Assembly: GCA_965248235.1 (NCBI GenBank) | Contig: CBDFIU010000005.1 | Coordinates: forward strand, 558,001 to 622,000 | Source of the DNA: UBA6623 sp965248235 | GTDB taxonomy: Bacteria; Acidobacteriota; Terriglobia; Bryobacterales; UBA6623 | Direction of reading: 5' to 3' | Length of the DNA: 64,000 bases | Shown here: in pieces, positions 10,388 through 20,190 of the stretch | Layout: each line of letters begins with the position of its first letter | Position numbering within the stretch: the first letter of the stretch is position 1 | Position numbers and translations under genes: made by a program | The notes under the pieces: generated by a model | What the model was told of the DNA's origin: nothing | What the model saw: only the letters and a program-made list of their open reading frames with translations | The model's database searches: none

Positions 10388-11423
10388 GATGGGTATTTAC
10401 TTGACTCAGGTGACCACAAGATGTAGGATCGGGGAAATGGAAGATTATCCTCGGAATCTGGCCGAGTTCGAGGCGCGTTTCGCCACCGAGCAGGCCTGTC
10501 GAGAGTATCTGTGTCAACTCCGCTGGCCGGAGGGTTTTCGTTGTCCGCGATGCGGGCACGACAAAGCGTGGGCGGTGCGGACAGCGCTGCTGGAGTGCGC
10601 CGGCTGCGGGCATCAAGCTTCTCCAACGGCGGGCACAATATTTCAAGACACCCGCCAACCCCTCCAGAGTTGGTTTCGAGCCATGTGGTGGCTCACGAGC
10701 CAGAAGAACGGGGCGAGCGCGCTGGGCTTGCAGCGGGTGTTGGGCCTGGGCAGCTACAAAACGGCCTGGACTTGGTTGCATAAGCTCCGGCGCGCCATGG
10801 TGCGGCCCGGACGCGATCGGCTCAGCGGGCGCGTGGAGGTTGACGAGACTTACTTAGGAGGCTTGGAGGAGGGCGTGCGCGGTCGCCAAACCGACGCTAA
10901 GGCGCTGATTGTAGTAGCGGCCGAGGAAGATGGTGCCGGCATCGGGCGGGTTCGGATACGCACCATTCCCAACGCCTCCGGGGACAGCTTGATGGCCTTC
11001 GTCGGCGAGTCGATCGAACCCGGCAGCGTGGTCCATACCGACGGTTGGCTGGGATACGAACCGCTCGAAGGCGACGGCTATCGCCACGAGGTGAGCTACC
11101 TGGAGGGGCAACCGGCGCGCGCCTCGAAACTGCTCCCCCGGGTGCACCGCGTGGTGTCGTTAGTGAAGCGCTGGATACTGGGCACGCATCAAGGAGCGGT
11201 CAGTCACGAGCATCTCGACTCCTACCTCGACGAATTCGCCTTCCGCTTCAACCGCCGCAAGTCCAGAAGTCGAGGCAAGCTCTTTTACCGCCTGGTTCAA
11301 CAGGCCGTCGCCGTGCCACCGGCACCCTACAAATCGCTGGTCGGAGGCACCGCGACACGCGCTACGGACGACCACAACATGTAGGGGCTATTTCCCAATA
11401 CCTGAGTCAAGTAAATACCCATC
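10388..11423 (+). mobile_element. IS1595-family insertion sequence, complete copy 1
   Basis: A 1036-bp element bounded by inverted repeats of about 24 bp (left end begins gatgggtatttacttgactc; right end is its reverse complement). It is flanked by an exact 8-bp target duplication, aaagtttt, at 10380-10387 and 11424-11431. Eight-base duplications and a single ISXO2-like transposase gene are typical of the IS1595 family. The clean duplication indicates a simple, recent insertion between the HEAT-VWA and DUF1501 genes. Its transposase is identical to those of the copies at 47318 and 53511. Confidence 0.95.
10437..11384 (+). CDS. IS1595-family transposase (copy 1)
   Basis: A 315-residue DDE transposase starting at MEDYPRNL. 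The longer open frame begins inside the left inverted repeat and host DNA and is not the likely start. An N-terminal zinc ribbon (CPRCGHDKAW and CAGCGHQAS) and helical DNA-binding segment precede the catalytic ISXO2-like domain. DDE residues are visible in VEVDETYLGG, VVHTDGWLGY and the helix SYLDEFAFRFNRR. It moves the surrounding IS. Length and residue order are normal for the family, and the gene appears intact. Confidence 0.95.
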   Translation: MEDYPRNLAEFEARFATEQACREYLCQLRWPEGFRCPRCGHDKAWAVRTALLECAGCGHQASPTAGTIFQDTRQPLQSWFRAMWWLTSQKNGASALGLQRVLGLGSYKTAWTWLHKLRRAMVRPGRDRLSGRVEVDETYLGGLEEGVRGRQTDAKALIVVAAEEDGAGIGRVRIRTIPNASGDSLMAFVGESIEPGSVVHTDGWLGYEPLEGDGYRHEVSYLEGQPARASKLLPRVHRVVSLVKRWILGTHQGAVSHEHLDSYLDEFAFRFNRRKSRSRGKLFYRLVQQAVAVPPAPYKSLVGGTATRATDDHNM

Positions 11424-11472
11424 AAAGTTTTTTGGGCTGCAAAGCACTATTCTTGAGTGACCGCATCGCGTG

Positions 11473-11581
11473 GGGGCTGTGAAAAAATGGGGGGCAGTCC
11501 ACTTCGCGCCAGGAGAAATTGTTGATTTGATGGAACTTATTCGGTCGGCGCTCGGTACAGTCCCCAATTTTTCGCAGCCCC
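11473..11581. repeat. Small inverted-repeat element (MITE-like)
   Basis: Left arm 11473-11498 (begins ggggctgtgaaaaaatgggg) and right arm 11557-11581 are imperfect inverted repeats, about 21 of 25 bases, around a 58-base core. The same terminus occurs at 41857, 42321 (inverted) and 56324, so it belongs to a dispersed family. There is no coding capacity. It probably moves in trans or is an RNA-hairpin-type intergenic repeat. Confidence 0.6.
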
Positions 11582-11718
11582 GTGGCGATGCGGCTCTGGT
11601 TGGCGGTGGTTTCCTCCGCAATGGCGGATCGACGCCTTCCCAACAAGGTCGCGGAAAAGTGTCTTTTCACGTGGTCTGAGTACTCGATCAGGCGCGAGTG
11701 TTTGTCGCTACCGGATTC

Positions 11719-13194
11719 TTACAACAGAATGTCTTCAATCACATTTCCGTGCACGTCGGTCAGCCGGAAATCACGTCCGCCAAAACGGTAGGTCAACTTC
11801 TCGTGATCAAGCCCGAGCAAGTGCAGGATCGTGGCGTGCAGATCATAGAACGTCAACCGGCCTTCGATGGCATGGTAGCCGTATTCGTCGGTCTTGCCGT
11901 AAATCGTGCCCCCCCGGACGCCGCCGCCGGCCAACCATAAACTAAAGCCCCAGGGATTGTGGTCGCGACCGTCCTTGCCTTGCGTGAAAGGAGTACGGCC
12001 GAATTCCCCGGCGAAAACGATAAGGGTCTGCTCAAGCAGGCCGCGAGCTTTCAGGTCTTTGATCAGAGCGGCGATCGGCTGGTCGACTTGGAAAGCGTTC
12101 GCCGCGTGGCCTTCACGCAGTCTCCCGTGCTGGTCCCAGGGATTGCCGACATTCGACAGGCCCGGGTGATGGACGATCGTCGTTTCGATGAATCGCACGC
12201 CGCGTTCGACGAGCCGTCTGGCCAATAAGCATTGCGTCGCGTAAGCGGACTTTTGCGGTACTTCCGAATCCATGCCGTAGAGCTTCTTCGTGGCTTCGGT
12301 TTCGCGACTGAGATCGACCAGCTCGGGGACCGCCGCCTGCATCCGATAGGCGGTTTCGTAATTCCGAATCGCCGCTTCCACCTGCGGATGGTTCGTCTTA
12401 CCCAGGAACTCTCGATCGATGTCGTCGATGAACGCCAAGCGTTTGCGCTGCAACCGATCCGCTTCCTTGGGCCGAACGTTATTCATCGGCTCCTCGCGGC
12501 CGGGATGAATCATCGATCCCTGATGAACCGCCGGCAGGAAGCCGTTGCCGAACATATTGCGCCCGCCCAGCGGAATGCCGCCGCTGCCCAGGACGACAAA
12601 ACCCGGGAGGTTCTGGTTTTCGCTCCCCAGTCCATAGGTCGTCCAGGCACCCATGCTCGGGAAACCGGAAAAGGGACGGCCTGAGTGCATGAAAAAATTG
12701 GCCTGGGCGTGCTCGTTGAAAGTCGCCGTCATCGAGCGAATCACGGTTAAGTCGTCGGCGCAAGAACCGATGTGCGGGAACAAATCGCTGACCGGGATGC
12801 CGCTTTCTCCGTAGTGGTTGAACTTCCATGGGCTCGGAAAGATATTGCCGTTCTGGTCGAACATCGTGCGCTCGACCTTCATTGGCAAAGGCCGCCCGGC
12901 TTCGGCGTCAAGCCGAGGCTTGGGGTCGAAGCTGTCGACGTGCGAAAACCCTCCCGACATGTGGCAAAGAATGACGCTCTTCACTTTCGCCGGGAAATGC
13001 GGTTTGCGCGGCGCCGTTGGGCTCTCCGCGCTCGCACCCTCCAGCAAGCCGGCCCGGCTTTCCGAGGCCGCCAAACCAGACAGCGCCAACATGGGGAAGC
13101 CCATCGAGCAACGGGTGAGCACATCGCGTCGACTCGGGAGGTCGCCAGGCCTCCAATGGTGTCGGCGTGTGATTGAGTCGTCGGCGAATTTCAT
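11719..13194 (-). CDS. DUF1501 domain protein (sulfatase/alkaline-phosphatase-like), Tat-type signal
   Basis: A 491-residue exported protein of the DUF1501 family, which has an alkaline-phosphatase-like fold; substrate unknown. The start at MKFADDS (13194) fits the 8-base gap to the upstream gene; the longer open frame overlaps that gene and is rejected. A twin-arginine stretch (SRRDVLTRCSMGF) precedes a hydrophobic segment. Family hallmarks: LCHMSGGFSHVDSFDPKP near the N-terminus, GEFGRTP and DGRDHNPWGFS in the C-terminal half. It is the second gene of an operon with the PSCyt1/DUF1553 gene at 13203-16529, the usual pairing in Planctomycetota and Acidobacteriota, which suggests one extracytoplasmic system. 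Confidence 0.92.
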   Translation of the reverse strand: MKFADDSITRRHHWRPGDLPSRRDVLTRCSMGFPMLALSGLAASESRAGLLEGASAESPTAPRKPHFPAKVKSVILCHMSGGFSHVDSFDPKPRLDAEAGRPLPMKVERTMFDQNGNIFPSPWKFNHYGESGIPVSDLFPHIGSCADDLTVIRSMTATFNEHAQANFFMHSGRPFSGFPSMGAWTTYGLGSENQNLPGFVVLGSGGIPLGGRNMFGNGFLPAVHQGSMIHPGREEPMNNVRPKEADRLQRKRLAFIDDIDREFLGKTNHPQVEAAIRNYETAYRMQAAVPELVDLSRETEATKKLYGMDSEVPQKSAYATQCLLARRLVERGVRFIETTIVHHPGLSNVGNPWDQHGRLREGHAANAFQVDQPIAALIKDLKARGLLEQTLIVFAGEFGRTPFTQGKDGRDHNPWGFSLWLAGGGVRGGTIYGKTDEYGYHAIEGRLTFYDLHATILHLLGLDHEKLTYRFGGRDFRLTDVHGNVIEDILL

Positions 13195-13202
13195 GACATC
13201 AC

Positions 13203-16200
13203 CTACCGGATATAGAGAAACTCTTTGAAGTTGAAGATCGCTTGCGCGAAGTCTTGCCAAACGGGTTGGCTCGAAAGGATGACATCCGAGGCCACCGCGT
13301 GTTCGTCGGCCAGAGCCGCGAGAAAGGTTCGTGATTTGTCGATTTCGGTGGGAGAAGGCCGGCGTCCCAACGCCCGTACGAACATTCCCGTGACGCGCTT
13401 GCTTACATCGGTCTCGCCGTCGGCCGCCAGGACTTCGGCCCATTTCTCCGACTCGAGAATGACGAACGGCGAGTTCATCAGCGTCAGCGACTGTGCCGGA
13501 ACGTTCGTGATGTCGCGGCGGCCGCGGGCGCCGGTTGGTTTCGGCAGATCGAAAACCTCGAGAAACGGATTCATCAAATTGCGCCGCGCTTCCAGATAGA
13601 CACTGCGGCGGCGGTCGCCATCCAGCGGGCCTCGATCTTTGTCACCCTTCGCCTGCCCGCTTTGGGGGTCGTCGAGCGTAGCGAACTGCACGTAGTAGGT
13701 CTTGATCGAGTCGCCGTACATTGTGGGATCGAGTTGTCCGGAAACGGCCAGCATCGCATCGCGAATCGCCTCGGCTTCGAGCCGACGAATCGGCATGCGC
13801 TGCAGCAGAGCGTTGGCGGGGTCCCTTTTTTCGGCCTCGGGGGAGGGTTCACTCGATCGCCGGTAAGCCTCGGAGGTCACGAGCAACCGCAGCATACTCT
13901 TGATCGAGACGCCATCGTCAAGGAAGCGGGCGGCCAGATAGTCGAGCAATTTCGGGTGCGCCGGCTTCTCGCCGAGCTTCCCGAAATTGTCAACTGTCGG
14001 CACAATGCCGCGGCCGAAGAGGTGATACCAGAGGCGGTTGACAATCACTCGGGCGGTCAGGGGATTCGCCGGATCCGTCACCGCGTCCGCCAAGCGCAGC
14101 CGCACCGTTCGCGGATCGTCGTACGGGCCGCCGTGAAACGCCTCGAGATAGCGCGGCGGCACGGGCGTACCGGGGTTTTTGTGGCTTCCCCGGATCAGCA
14201 ACGGCTGGTGCGGCGTCGCTTCGACGAGCACGCCCGGAGCCCGCCGCGGCACGGGAATTTCCTCTTCGAGCCGACGATAGCGCGTGACGAGCGGCTTCGC
14301 GCCGGCCAATCGCTCCATCGACGTCTCCAGGTAGCCGCGCCGGATGAAATCATCGAGGAAAACCGCTTGGTTCTCGCTGAGAGCGTCGTCCCGCCACGCT
14401 TCGATCGCCGCCGTGAGCAACTCGCGATAGCGGGCGGCCAGGGTCGCGGGATCGGCCGGCGCGCGGCCCTCGATCAGGAGGAGCGCGGGGGCGAATTGTT
14501 CCTCGGGAGGCTCCTTGCCGTTGTGGAAAACAACCTCGGCAACACCGAAAAATGAACGTCCGTCGCGCCTGGGCTTCGGACGCGGTCCGCGCTTAGCGTC
14601 GGCATCGTCAAGGCGGAAGATGGTCCGGTCGTCGAGCGTCGCGATTTCGATATAGGCTTCGAAGCCCTTCCAGAACTTCGTGTCCCAGGTCGCCCAAGCC
14701 ATGCGATCTTTCTTGGGGGCGAAATGCTGATTGTAGATGCCCGATCGCGGCACGGCGTAGTTCTCGACGATCAAGCGCGCCGCGCTGAAATTACCGCCCA
14801 GCAGCCGCAGGCTGATGTTGCCACTCTCGACTTTGAAACGAGGCGACTGGAGGATGCCCGGATGCTTCCTCGACAATCCATGCGAATAGACCCCGGATGG
14901 ATAAATTCCGCCGAGGACGCGCTCCCCTTCGGTGGCGATCCAAAACTCTCCCGGCGCGGACGGCGTTTTCGGCAGCCCGATACCGTGCTTCAGCCAGCCG
15001 GCATAGTCGTCTCCCCGCAGGTCCCAGCCGGCGATAGCCCGTTCGCGATTAGAGCGCTTACCCTCGGCGAACTTGTCCCGTATGCCGCTTGCGAGCCCGC
15101 GCCAACCGGCGGCGAATTCGTCACCCTGTTTCGACGCCAAGGCGGTCCAGGCATGGAGCGCGCTGTCTTCGTCGCACGCGGAGCGTTCCAAGAAGGGCGT
15201 TCCCGGCGGGGCTTTCAGCAGTTGGGCTTCTAATTCCTCGGCCTGCCGAAGCCAGGTTTCAACGAGAGACGCTTTCACTTCGCTTTTCAACGCGGCCAAT
15301 TCGGATCGGTTTTTTTGAATTCTTTCCGGCGAATCGATGGTGGCCTGAATCGGGCGCGCTCCCCGGACGGTGCCGAAGACCGCATAGAAATCCTTTTGGC
15401 TGATGGCGTCGAACTTGTGGTCGTGGCAGCGGGCGCAGGCAAGGGTAAGACCCTGGAACGCTTTTGAAAACACATCGACCTGATTCTCGGTCCAGTTGAC
15501 GCGGTCTTCGAGCGGATCAACCGGCTGAAAGCCGTGCTCGACCATGCGAAAATGCGCCGGTCCGAGCGCAGATTCGTTGATGCCGTCGTCGGCGTTGATG
15601 CGCGGCTCGTCGAGCAAGTCGCCGGCCAGGTATTCGCGAATCAACTGATCGTAGGGAATGTCGTTGTTGAGGGCGCGGATGATGTAATCGCGATAGCGCC
15701 AAGCCTGGGGAACATCCGGGTCGCCTTCGCTGCCGTGCGACTCGGAGTAGCGAACCCAATCGAGCCAATGGCGCGCCCAATGCTCACCGTAACGGGGCGA
15801 GGCCAGCAGACGGTCGACCAGGCGCTCGTGGGCGTCCGAGCTCCGGTCTTCGATGAATTGCCGAATATCCTCGGGAGAAGGCGGCAGCCCCGTCAGGTCG
15901 AAGTAAGTCCTCCTCAGCAAAGTCAGCCGGTCCGCCGGCGGCGAGGGACGTAGTTGATTCTGCTTCAGCGTGGCGAGCAGGAAGCGGTCGACCGGATGGC
16001 GCGCCCCCTTTATCTTCGGCGGTTCGCTGCTTCGGATCGGCTGCCAAGCCCAGTGTTCTCGACGGCGGGCTTCGAGATCAAACTTCTTGGTCGCCGCGGC
16101 CGGACTCGGTGACGCTTCATTCGGCCAAGGGGCCTCCATCTCGACCCACTTGACCAGCGCCTGGATCTTCTCCTCGGCGAGCTTGCCGGTGGGAGGCATT

Positions 16201-16529
16201 TTGAGGGCGGAGGCATAACGGATCGTCTGGACCAGGCGGCTGGCGCCGGAATCACCCGGCACCACGGCGGGTCCTGAATCACCGCCCTTGAGAACCCCAG
16301 CTCGGCTGTCGACACGCAGGTTGGCGAACGGCGTGGCCGTCTCCGCGCCATGGCAGCTGTAGCAATTTCCCGCCAGCACCGGCCGAACCTTCGTCTCGAA
16401 AAATTCGACCTGTTCGGGAGTCAGCTCCGCCGCCCCCAAAAACGAGTTGAAGGTTACCGCGCAAAAGGTGAGGAAGCAAGCGACGGTTCCGCTAACCAAC
16501 CGTCGCTCGCCCCGAACTCGCTTAAGCAT
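13203..16529 (-). CDS. PSCyt1-DUF1549-DUF1553 large exported protein (second copy)
   Basis: A 1108-residue exported protein. After a signal-like N-terminus (TVACFLTFCAVTF) comes a PSCyt1 domain with CYSCH at 56-60. DUF1549 follows, with a second haem-type site CARCHDHKFD and the FDLTGLPPSPED segment, then a long middle region and DUF1553 (LTARVIVNRLWYHLFG; NVPAQSLTLMNSPF). There is no evident LamG insert like that of the copy at 2475; the middle instead holds a beta-rich stretch around GVYSHGLSRKHPG. It is first in an operon with the DUF1501 gene 8 bases downstream. Function is unproven; two CxxCH sites suggest covalent c-type haem and electron transfer outside the membrane. Confidence 0.92.
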   Translation of the reverse strand: MLKRVRGERRLVSGTVACFLTFCAVTFNSFLGAAELTPEQVEFFETKVRPVLAGNCYSCHGAETATPFANLRVDSRAGVLKGGDSGPAVVPGDSGASRLVQTIRYASALKMPPTGKLAEEKIQALVKWVEMEAPWPNEASPSPAAATKKFDLEARRREHWAWQPIRSSEPPKIKGARHPVDRFLLATLKQNQLRPSPPADRLTLLRRTYFDLTGLPPSPEDIRQFIEDRSSDAHERLVDRLLASPRYGEHWARHWLDWVRYSESHGSEGDPDVPQAWRYRDYIIRALNNDIPYDQLIREYLAGDLLDEPRINADDGINESALGPAHFRMVEHGFQPVDPLEDRVNWTENQVDVFSKAFQGLTLACARCHDHKFDAISQKDFYAVFGTVRGARPIQATIDSPERIQKNRSELAALKSEVKASLVETWLRQAEELEAQLLKAPPGTPFLERSACDEDSALHAWTALASKQGDEFAAGWRGLASGIRDKFAEGKRSNRERAIAGWDLRGDDYAGWLKHGIGLPKTPSAPGEFWIATEGERVLGGIYPSGVYSHGLSRKHPGILQSPRFKVESGNISLRLLGGNFSAARLIVENYAVPRSGIYNQHFAPKKDRMAWATWDTKFWKGFEAYIEIATLDDRTIFRLDDADAKRGPRPKPRRDGRSFFGVAEVVFHNGKEPPEEQFAPALLLIEGRAPADPATLAARYRELLTAAIEAWRDDALSENQAVFLDDFIRRGYLETSMERLAGAKPLVTRYRRLEEEIPVPRRAPGVLVEATPHQPLLIRGSHKNPGTPVPPRYLEAFHGGPYDDPRTVRLRLADAVTDPANPLTARVIVNRLWYHLFGRGIVPTVDNFGKLGEKPAHPKLLDYLAARFLDDGVSIKSMLRLLVTSEAYRRSSEPSPEAEKRDPANALLQRMPIRRLEAEAIRDAMLAVSGQLDPTMYGDSIKTYYVQFATLDDPQSGQAKGDKDRGPLDGDRRRSVYLEARRNLMNPFLEVFDLPKPTGARGRRDITNVPAQSLTLMNSPFVILESEKWAEVLAADGETDVSKRVTGMFVRALGRRPSPTEIDKSRTFLAALADEHAVASDVILSSQPVWQDFAQAIFNFKEFLYIR

Positions 16530-16797
16530 GCAGGCCTTAATCCGGGCCGGGGTCGCGTGAGTTTCGCCCCCCCCGCCTACCGTGTAATTTCGCGTGATCT
16601 ATTGGTCGCCAACGTCTCGGCGACCCCTTCAAATTATACGCCGCCACCTTGTCCCTATGCGTGTTTGGCAAGCAGAATCAGAGCCCCGAACGCAAGCGAC
16701 AGGCCAAACGCGCGAGGTTTCGAGCAACCCCGAGACATAACCAAGAGTGCGCGGCAGTGCGAAAAGGGGGAGTTCCAGACCACCCGGCGGACGAGTT
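16530..16797. other. Intergenic region with a short dispersed repeat
   Basis: No gene seen. The segment around 16671-16705 (gcagaatcagagccccgaac and following) closely matches 59729-59760 near the end of a regulator gene, so it is a short dispersed repeat of unknown nature. Confidence 0.4.
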
Positions 16798-17544
16798 CTA
16801 ATCGTCGTCGTCGCGGTCGGGTTTCGGCGACTTCTTACCGGAACGTTTCTTTCCGGGCCAAAACTCCTTGAGGATATTCGTTCCGACATCGAGCCCGAGT
16901 GAAAGCCCCGAGCGGCGCAAGGCGTCGCTCTTACCGTTGGCGCCTTGCGGGTACCAAGTGTTGGCGATGAAGTAAGACCCCGTCGTTCCCGCCAGCCTGG
17001 AGTAGGCAAGACCTCGTCCCCCGCCTTCGCGAGGCGTTACGAAAGCCGAGACAATAGCGTGCTTCGTCCGAGGCCAGAAGCCCTTTTCTTCCGAACGCCG
17101 GTAACCGATCACCTCGCCGAAGGCCGCCGCGACACTATGTTCAATCGACTTCTTGACTAAGCGCTTGGCGTAGGCGTGGCGCAGGCGCTTGTGAAGTCCC
17201 GTCGAACCGCCGCCCCACTGCTTCGGAGACTCGCGAATGTGTTTGAAGCCGGCCGAGAAGAGCGTCCTAAAATGGACGCCGGGCTCATAGAGATCCTCGA
17301 GATAATCTTCCAATCTCTCGGGCGGCTCGCCGCCGGCGAAAGACTTTGCCAGGCTCGATTCGTCGCGACGAACGAGCGCGCCGACCGAACGCTCCGTTTC
17401 GGGCTCAGCCGGAGCCGCGTCGGTATCCTGAGCCGGAGTCGCCCCCGGAACGAGCAGCAATGCGACAACGATCGCCGTCGCGCTCGACGCGCGGCAACCA
17501 CAACGCGGCAAACGGGACAACTCGAATAGGTACGGATGGCTCAT
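16798..17544 (-). CDS. Secreted protein of unknown function
   Basis: A 248-residue protein I do not recognise. The N-terminus has a basic stretch and a hydrophobic core (ATAIVVALLLVPGATPAQ), so it is probably exported. A conserved-looking middle follows (YRRSEEKGFWPRTKHAIVSAF; a Gly-rich RGLAYSRLAGTTGSYF) and a C-terminus with a very basic then acidic tail (KKRSGKKSPKPDRDDDD). The middle looks like a membrane-surface or beta-rich domain seen in acidobacterial hypothetical proteins, but I cannot name a family. It stands alone between two PSCyt1 genes on the same strand with over 100 bases on each side. Confidence 0.65.
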   Translation of the reverse strand: MSHPYLFELSRLPRCGCRASSATAIVVALLLVPGATPAQDTDAAPAEPETERSVGALVRRDESSLAKSFAGGEPPERLEDYLEDLYEPGVHFRTLFSAGFKHIRESPKQWGGGSTGLHKRLRHAYAKRLVKKSIEHSVAAAFGEVIGYRRSEEKGFWPRTKHAIVSAFVTPREGGGRGLAYSRLAGTTGSYFIANTWYPQGANGKSDALRRSGLSLGLDVGTNILKEFWPGKKRSGKKSPKPDRDDDD

Positions 17545-17667
17545 CGAGACGAAAGCGAGAAGAGAAGACGACCCGAAAATAATGTAACACAGAAATGCCC
17601 GAAATCAGCGCTTAAGAAATCGGCAAATTCCTGACCCGCTTGCTCACCACTCTCGGCGAGCAAACTT

Positions 17668-20190
17668 CTAATAGAGGTAGAAAAATTCGTTGCTGTTGAG
17701 CAGAACCGGCATCAGGCCACCGACCGCGGCCGTCTTCTCCGCCCTCGAACGCTGCTCCTGTTCATCCGGTTGGCCGCGAAGAAAATCAAGGGCCGCCCGC
17801 GTTTCTTCCGGCCCGGGCGGACGCCCGTAGACCAACTCGAAAGCCCGCGTCACCTGACCACTCGGGTCGTCGCCGGCTTCCCGCACAACCCGCCGCGCCA
17901 GCTCGCCGGCGGCCTCGACCGCGAAATCGCCGTTCAGAAACGTCAGCGCCTGCGGGCCGGTTGTGGAAACCCGCCGCTGCTCGCAGCTCTCGGCGTTATC
18001 GGGGGCGTCGAGCATTTCAAGTTCGGGCACCGCGAGACTCCGCTTGATGAAAATGTAGACGCTGCGGCGCGAGGCTTCTTCATCCGTCGAAGTCTCCCAG
18101 CCGTCTCCCGGGCGCGACTGCCCTTCCAAGACGGCTTGCGAAAGCTTGGGGTAAATGCTTGGCCCGCCCATCTTCAAATTCAGTTTCCCGCTTACCGCCA
18201 GCATGGCATCCCGCACGGCGTCAGAATCGAGTCGACGCGGCTTCCAGCGGCTCAACCAGCGGTTATCGGGGTGCTTGCTGTTTTGCGCATTCCAATCCGA
18301 AGAAAGACGAAACGCGGCGGAGTTCACAATCAGGCGCTGGATGTGCTTGATGCTTCCGCCCAAACGCAGCAATTCCGCCGCCAGGTAGTCGAGCAACTCG
18401 GGATGCGACGGCCGCTGCCCCATCACGCCAAAGTCGTTTTCACTCGCCGACAAGCCTTCGCCGAAATGCCACTGCCAGAGCCGATTGACCATCACGCGCG
18501 CCGGCAGCGGGTTGTCGGGGTCGGTCATCCATCGGGCGAGAGACAATCGGCGGCCCGTGGAGCGCCAGCCCGCGGCGGGGGGCGGGTAGGCGACCTTCCC
18601 TAAGACAGCCGGCACCCCGGGTTCAACCAGATCGCCCGGCGCGGAAGCGTCGCCGCGAAGGAGCAAGCGCGTCGGCGGAGCCTCGGGACCGTCCTCGTAC
18701 CAAACATAGGAATTGGGAGGTTCGGCCGGCCGCGTCGCGTCAAGTTTCGCGATCTCGCGTTCGAGTCCCTCGATCTCGGCTTGCTCGCCGAGCGTGGCTT
18801 CATCGCAAATCTCGTCTTCGAGACGGCGGTTGAAGCCAGTGACCAGGCGGCGTTCGAGGTAGTCGCGCTTAAGCGGAGCTTTCTTGAAAGCCAGCACCGT
18901 TTCGACGTGGTTGAACCAGCTCAAATCCTCGGCGGATCGCTTGGCAACAATGCGCTTGAGAATACGCTGTTCGATGCCGCGGATTTCTCTTTGGAACGGC
19001 TCGACCTTTTCGTCGACGCGGTTCAGTGCCGCGCGGTAGACGGCCAGCTCGCGGGCCGTGCCGGCGGGGCGCGTCAATTCCTTTTGCCCGATTTGGGGCC
19101 GCTTCAAAGGATTGAACACGGCCGCGAGACTGTAGTAGTCGCGTTGCGTGAATGGCTCGAACTTGTGATCGTGGCAGCGGGCGCAGCGAATCGTTAATCC
19201 CAGAAACGCCGTGGCGGTCGAACCAAGCACGTCGTCGAGCTGATCCCAGCGATCGACCGCGGGGTCGGCGGGTTCGTCATCCCAGGAACCGAGGCGCAGG
19301 AACGTCGTCGCAATTTGCGATTCGGCGTCGGAGCCGGGAATCTCATCGCCGGCGATCTGTGCCGTCACGAATTCATCGAAGGGCAGATCGCGGTTGAAAG
19401 CGTTGATCACCCAATCGCGATAACGCCAGGCGGACTTTTTCGTGGTGTCGCGCTCATAGCCATTCGACTCGGCATAGCGAACCACGTCGAGCCAATGCCT
19501 TCCCCACCGCTCGCCGTATTGCGGGCGTGCAAGCAGATCTTCGACGATGGCGCGGTAGGCTTCCTCCGACGGATCGGCCGCGAACGCCGCGGCTTCCTCG
19601 GGGGTCGGGGGCAGCCCGATCAAATTGAAGTAGAGCCGCCGCAGCAGAGTGCGCGGATCGGTCTCGCCGGCGGGCTTGATCCCCTCCTGCTCAAGGCGGC
19701 GGCCGATGAAAGCGTCGACCACGTTTCGGCCCCAGTCTTGGTCGGCAACGGCGGGAAAGGCCGGTGTCTCCAAAGCCCGGAAAGCCCAATGGGAGGCCGC
19801 CTTCGAGGCCGCCTCGTTGGCCGAGTTCGCGGTCGTTTCGATTCGCGCGCCGCCGTCGATCCAATCGCGCAGGATGCCGGCATCCGCCGCGGCGACCTTC
19901 TTGTCGCCCATCGGCATCGAATGGTCGAGGATGCGCCGAAAGAGCAAGCTCTCTTCGGCTGATCCCGGGACCAGCGACGGCCCCTTCGTCCCGCCGCGCA
20001 GCATGCTCTCGCGGGTGCGCAAATCGAGCTCGCCCATGCGCGGGGCCTCGCCGTGGCACTGCCCGCAGTAGCGCTCCAAGATGGGGCGTACATCCGTCTC
20101 GAAACCCGGGGCCGCGCCGGCGGCGTCGAGCAAACGGGCCGATGCAATCACGACGGCGATAGAGACGGTCGTCCGCACGATTAGCCCCAT
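17668..20190 (-). CDS. PSCyt1-DUF1549-DUF1553 large exported protein (third copy)
   Basis: An 840-residue protein when started at MGLIVRTTVSIAVVIASA (20190), which gives a proper signal peptide; the frame open further upstream encodes Arg-rich non-homologous sequence. PSCyt1 has CGQCH at about 42-46. DUF1549 includes NLIGLPPTPEEA and the second site CARCHDHKFEPF, and DUF1553 ends with TGPQALTFLNGDF and a C-terminal NSNEFFYLY. It is the shortest of the three copies, with no LamG-type insert. No DUF1501 partner follows. The upstream side has been disturbed by a truncated IS1595 copy at 20398. Confidence 0.9.
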   Translation of the reverse strand: MGLIVRTTVSIAVVIASARLLDAAGAAPGFETDVRPILERYCGQCHGEAPRMGELDLRTRESMLRGGTKGPSLVPGSAEESLLFRRILDHSMPMGDKKVAAADAGILRDWIDGGARIETTANSANEAASKAASHWAFRALETPAFPAVADQDWGRNVVDAFIGRRLEQEGIKPAGETDPRTLLRRLYFNLIGLPPTPEEAAAFAADPSEEAYRAIVEDLLARPQYGERWGRHWLDVVRYAESNGYERDTTKKSAWRYRDWVINAFNRDLPFDEFVTAQIAGDEIPGSDAESQIATTFLRLGSWDDEPADPAVDRWDQLDDVLGSTATAFLGLTIRCARCHDHKFEPFTQRDYYSLAAVFNPLKRPQIGQKELTRPAGTARELAVYRAALNRVDEKVEPFQREIRGIEQRILKRIVAKRSAEDLSWFNHVETVLAFKKAPLKRDYLERRLVTGFNRRLEDEICDEATLGEQAEIEGLEREIAKLDATRPAEPPNSYVWYEDGPEAPPTRLLLRGDASAPGDLVEPGVPAVLGKVAYPPPAAGWRSTGRRLSLARWMTDPDNPLPARVMVNRLWQWHFGEGLSASENDFGVMGQRPSHPELLDYLAAELLRLGGSIKHIQRLIVNSAAFRLSSDWNAQNSKHPDNRWLSRWKPRRLDSDAVRDAMLAVSGKLNLKMGGPSIYPKLSQAVLEGQSRPGDGWETSTDEEASRRSVYIFIKRSLAVPELEMLDAPDNAESCEQRRVSTTGPQALTFLNGDFAVEAAGELARRVVREAGDDPSGQVTRAFELVYGRPPGPEETRAALDFLRGQPDEQEQRSRAEKTAAVGGLMPVLLNSNEFFYLY

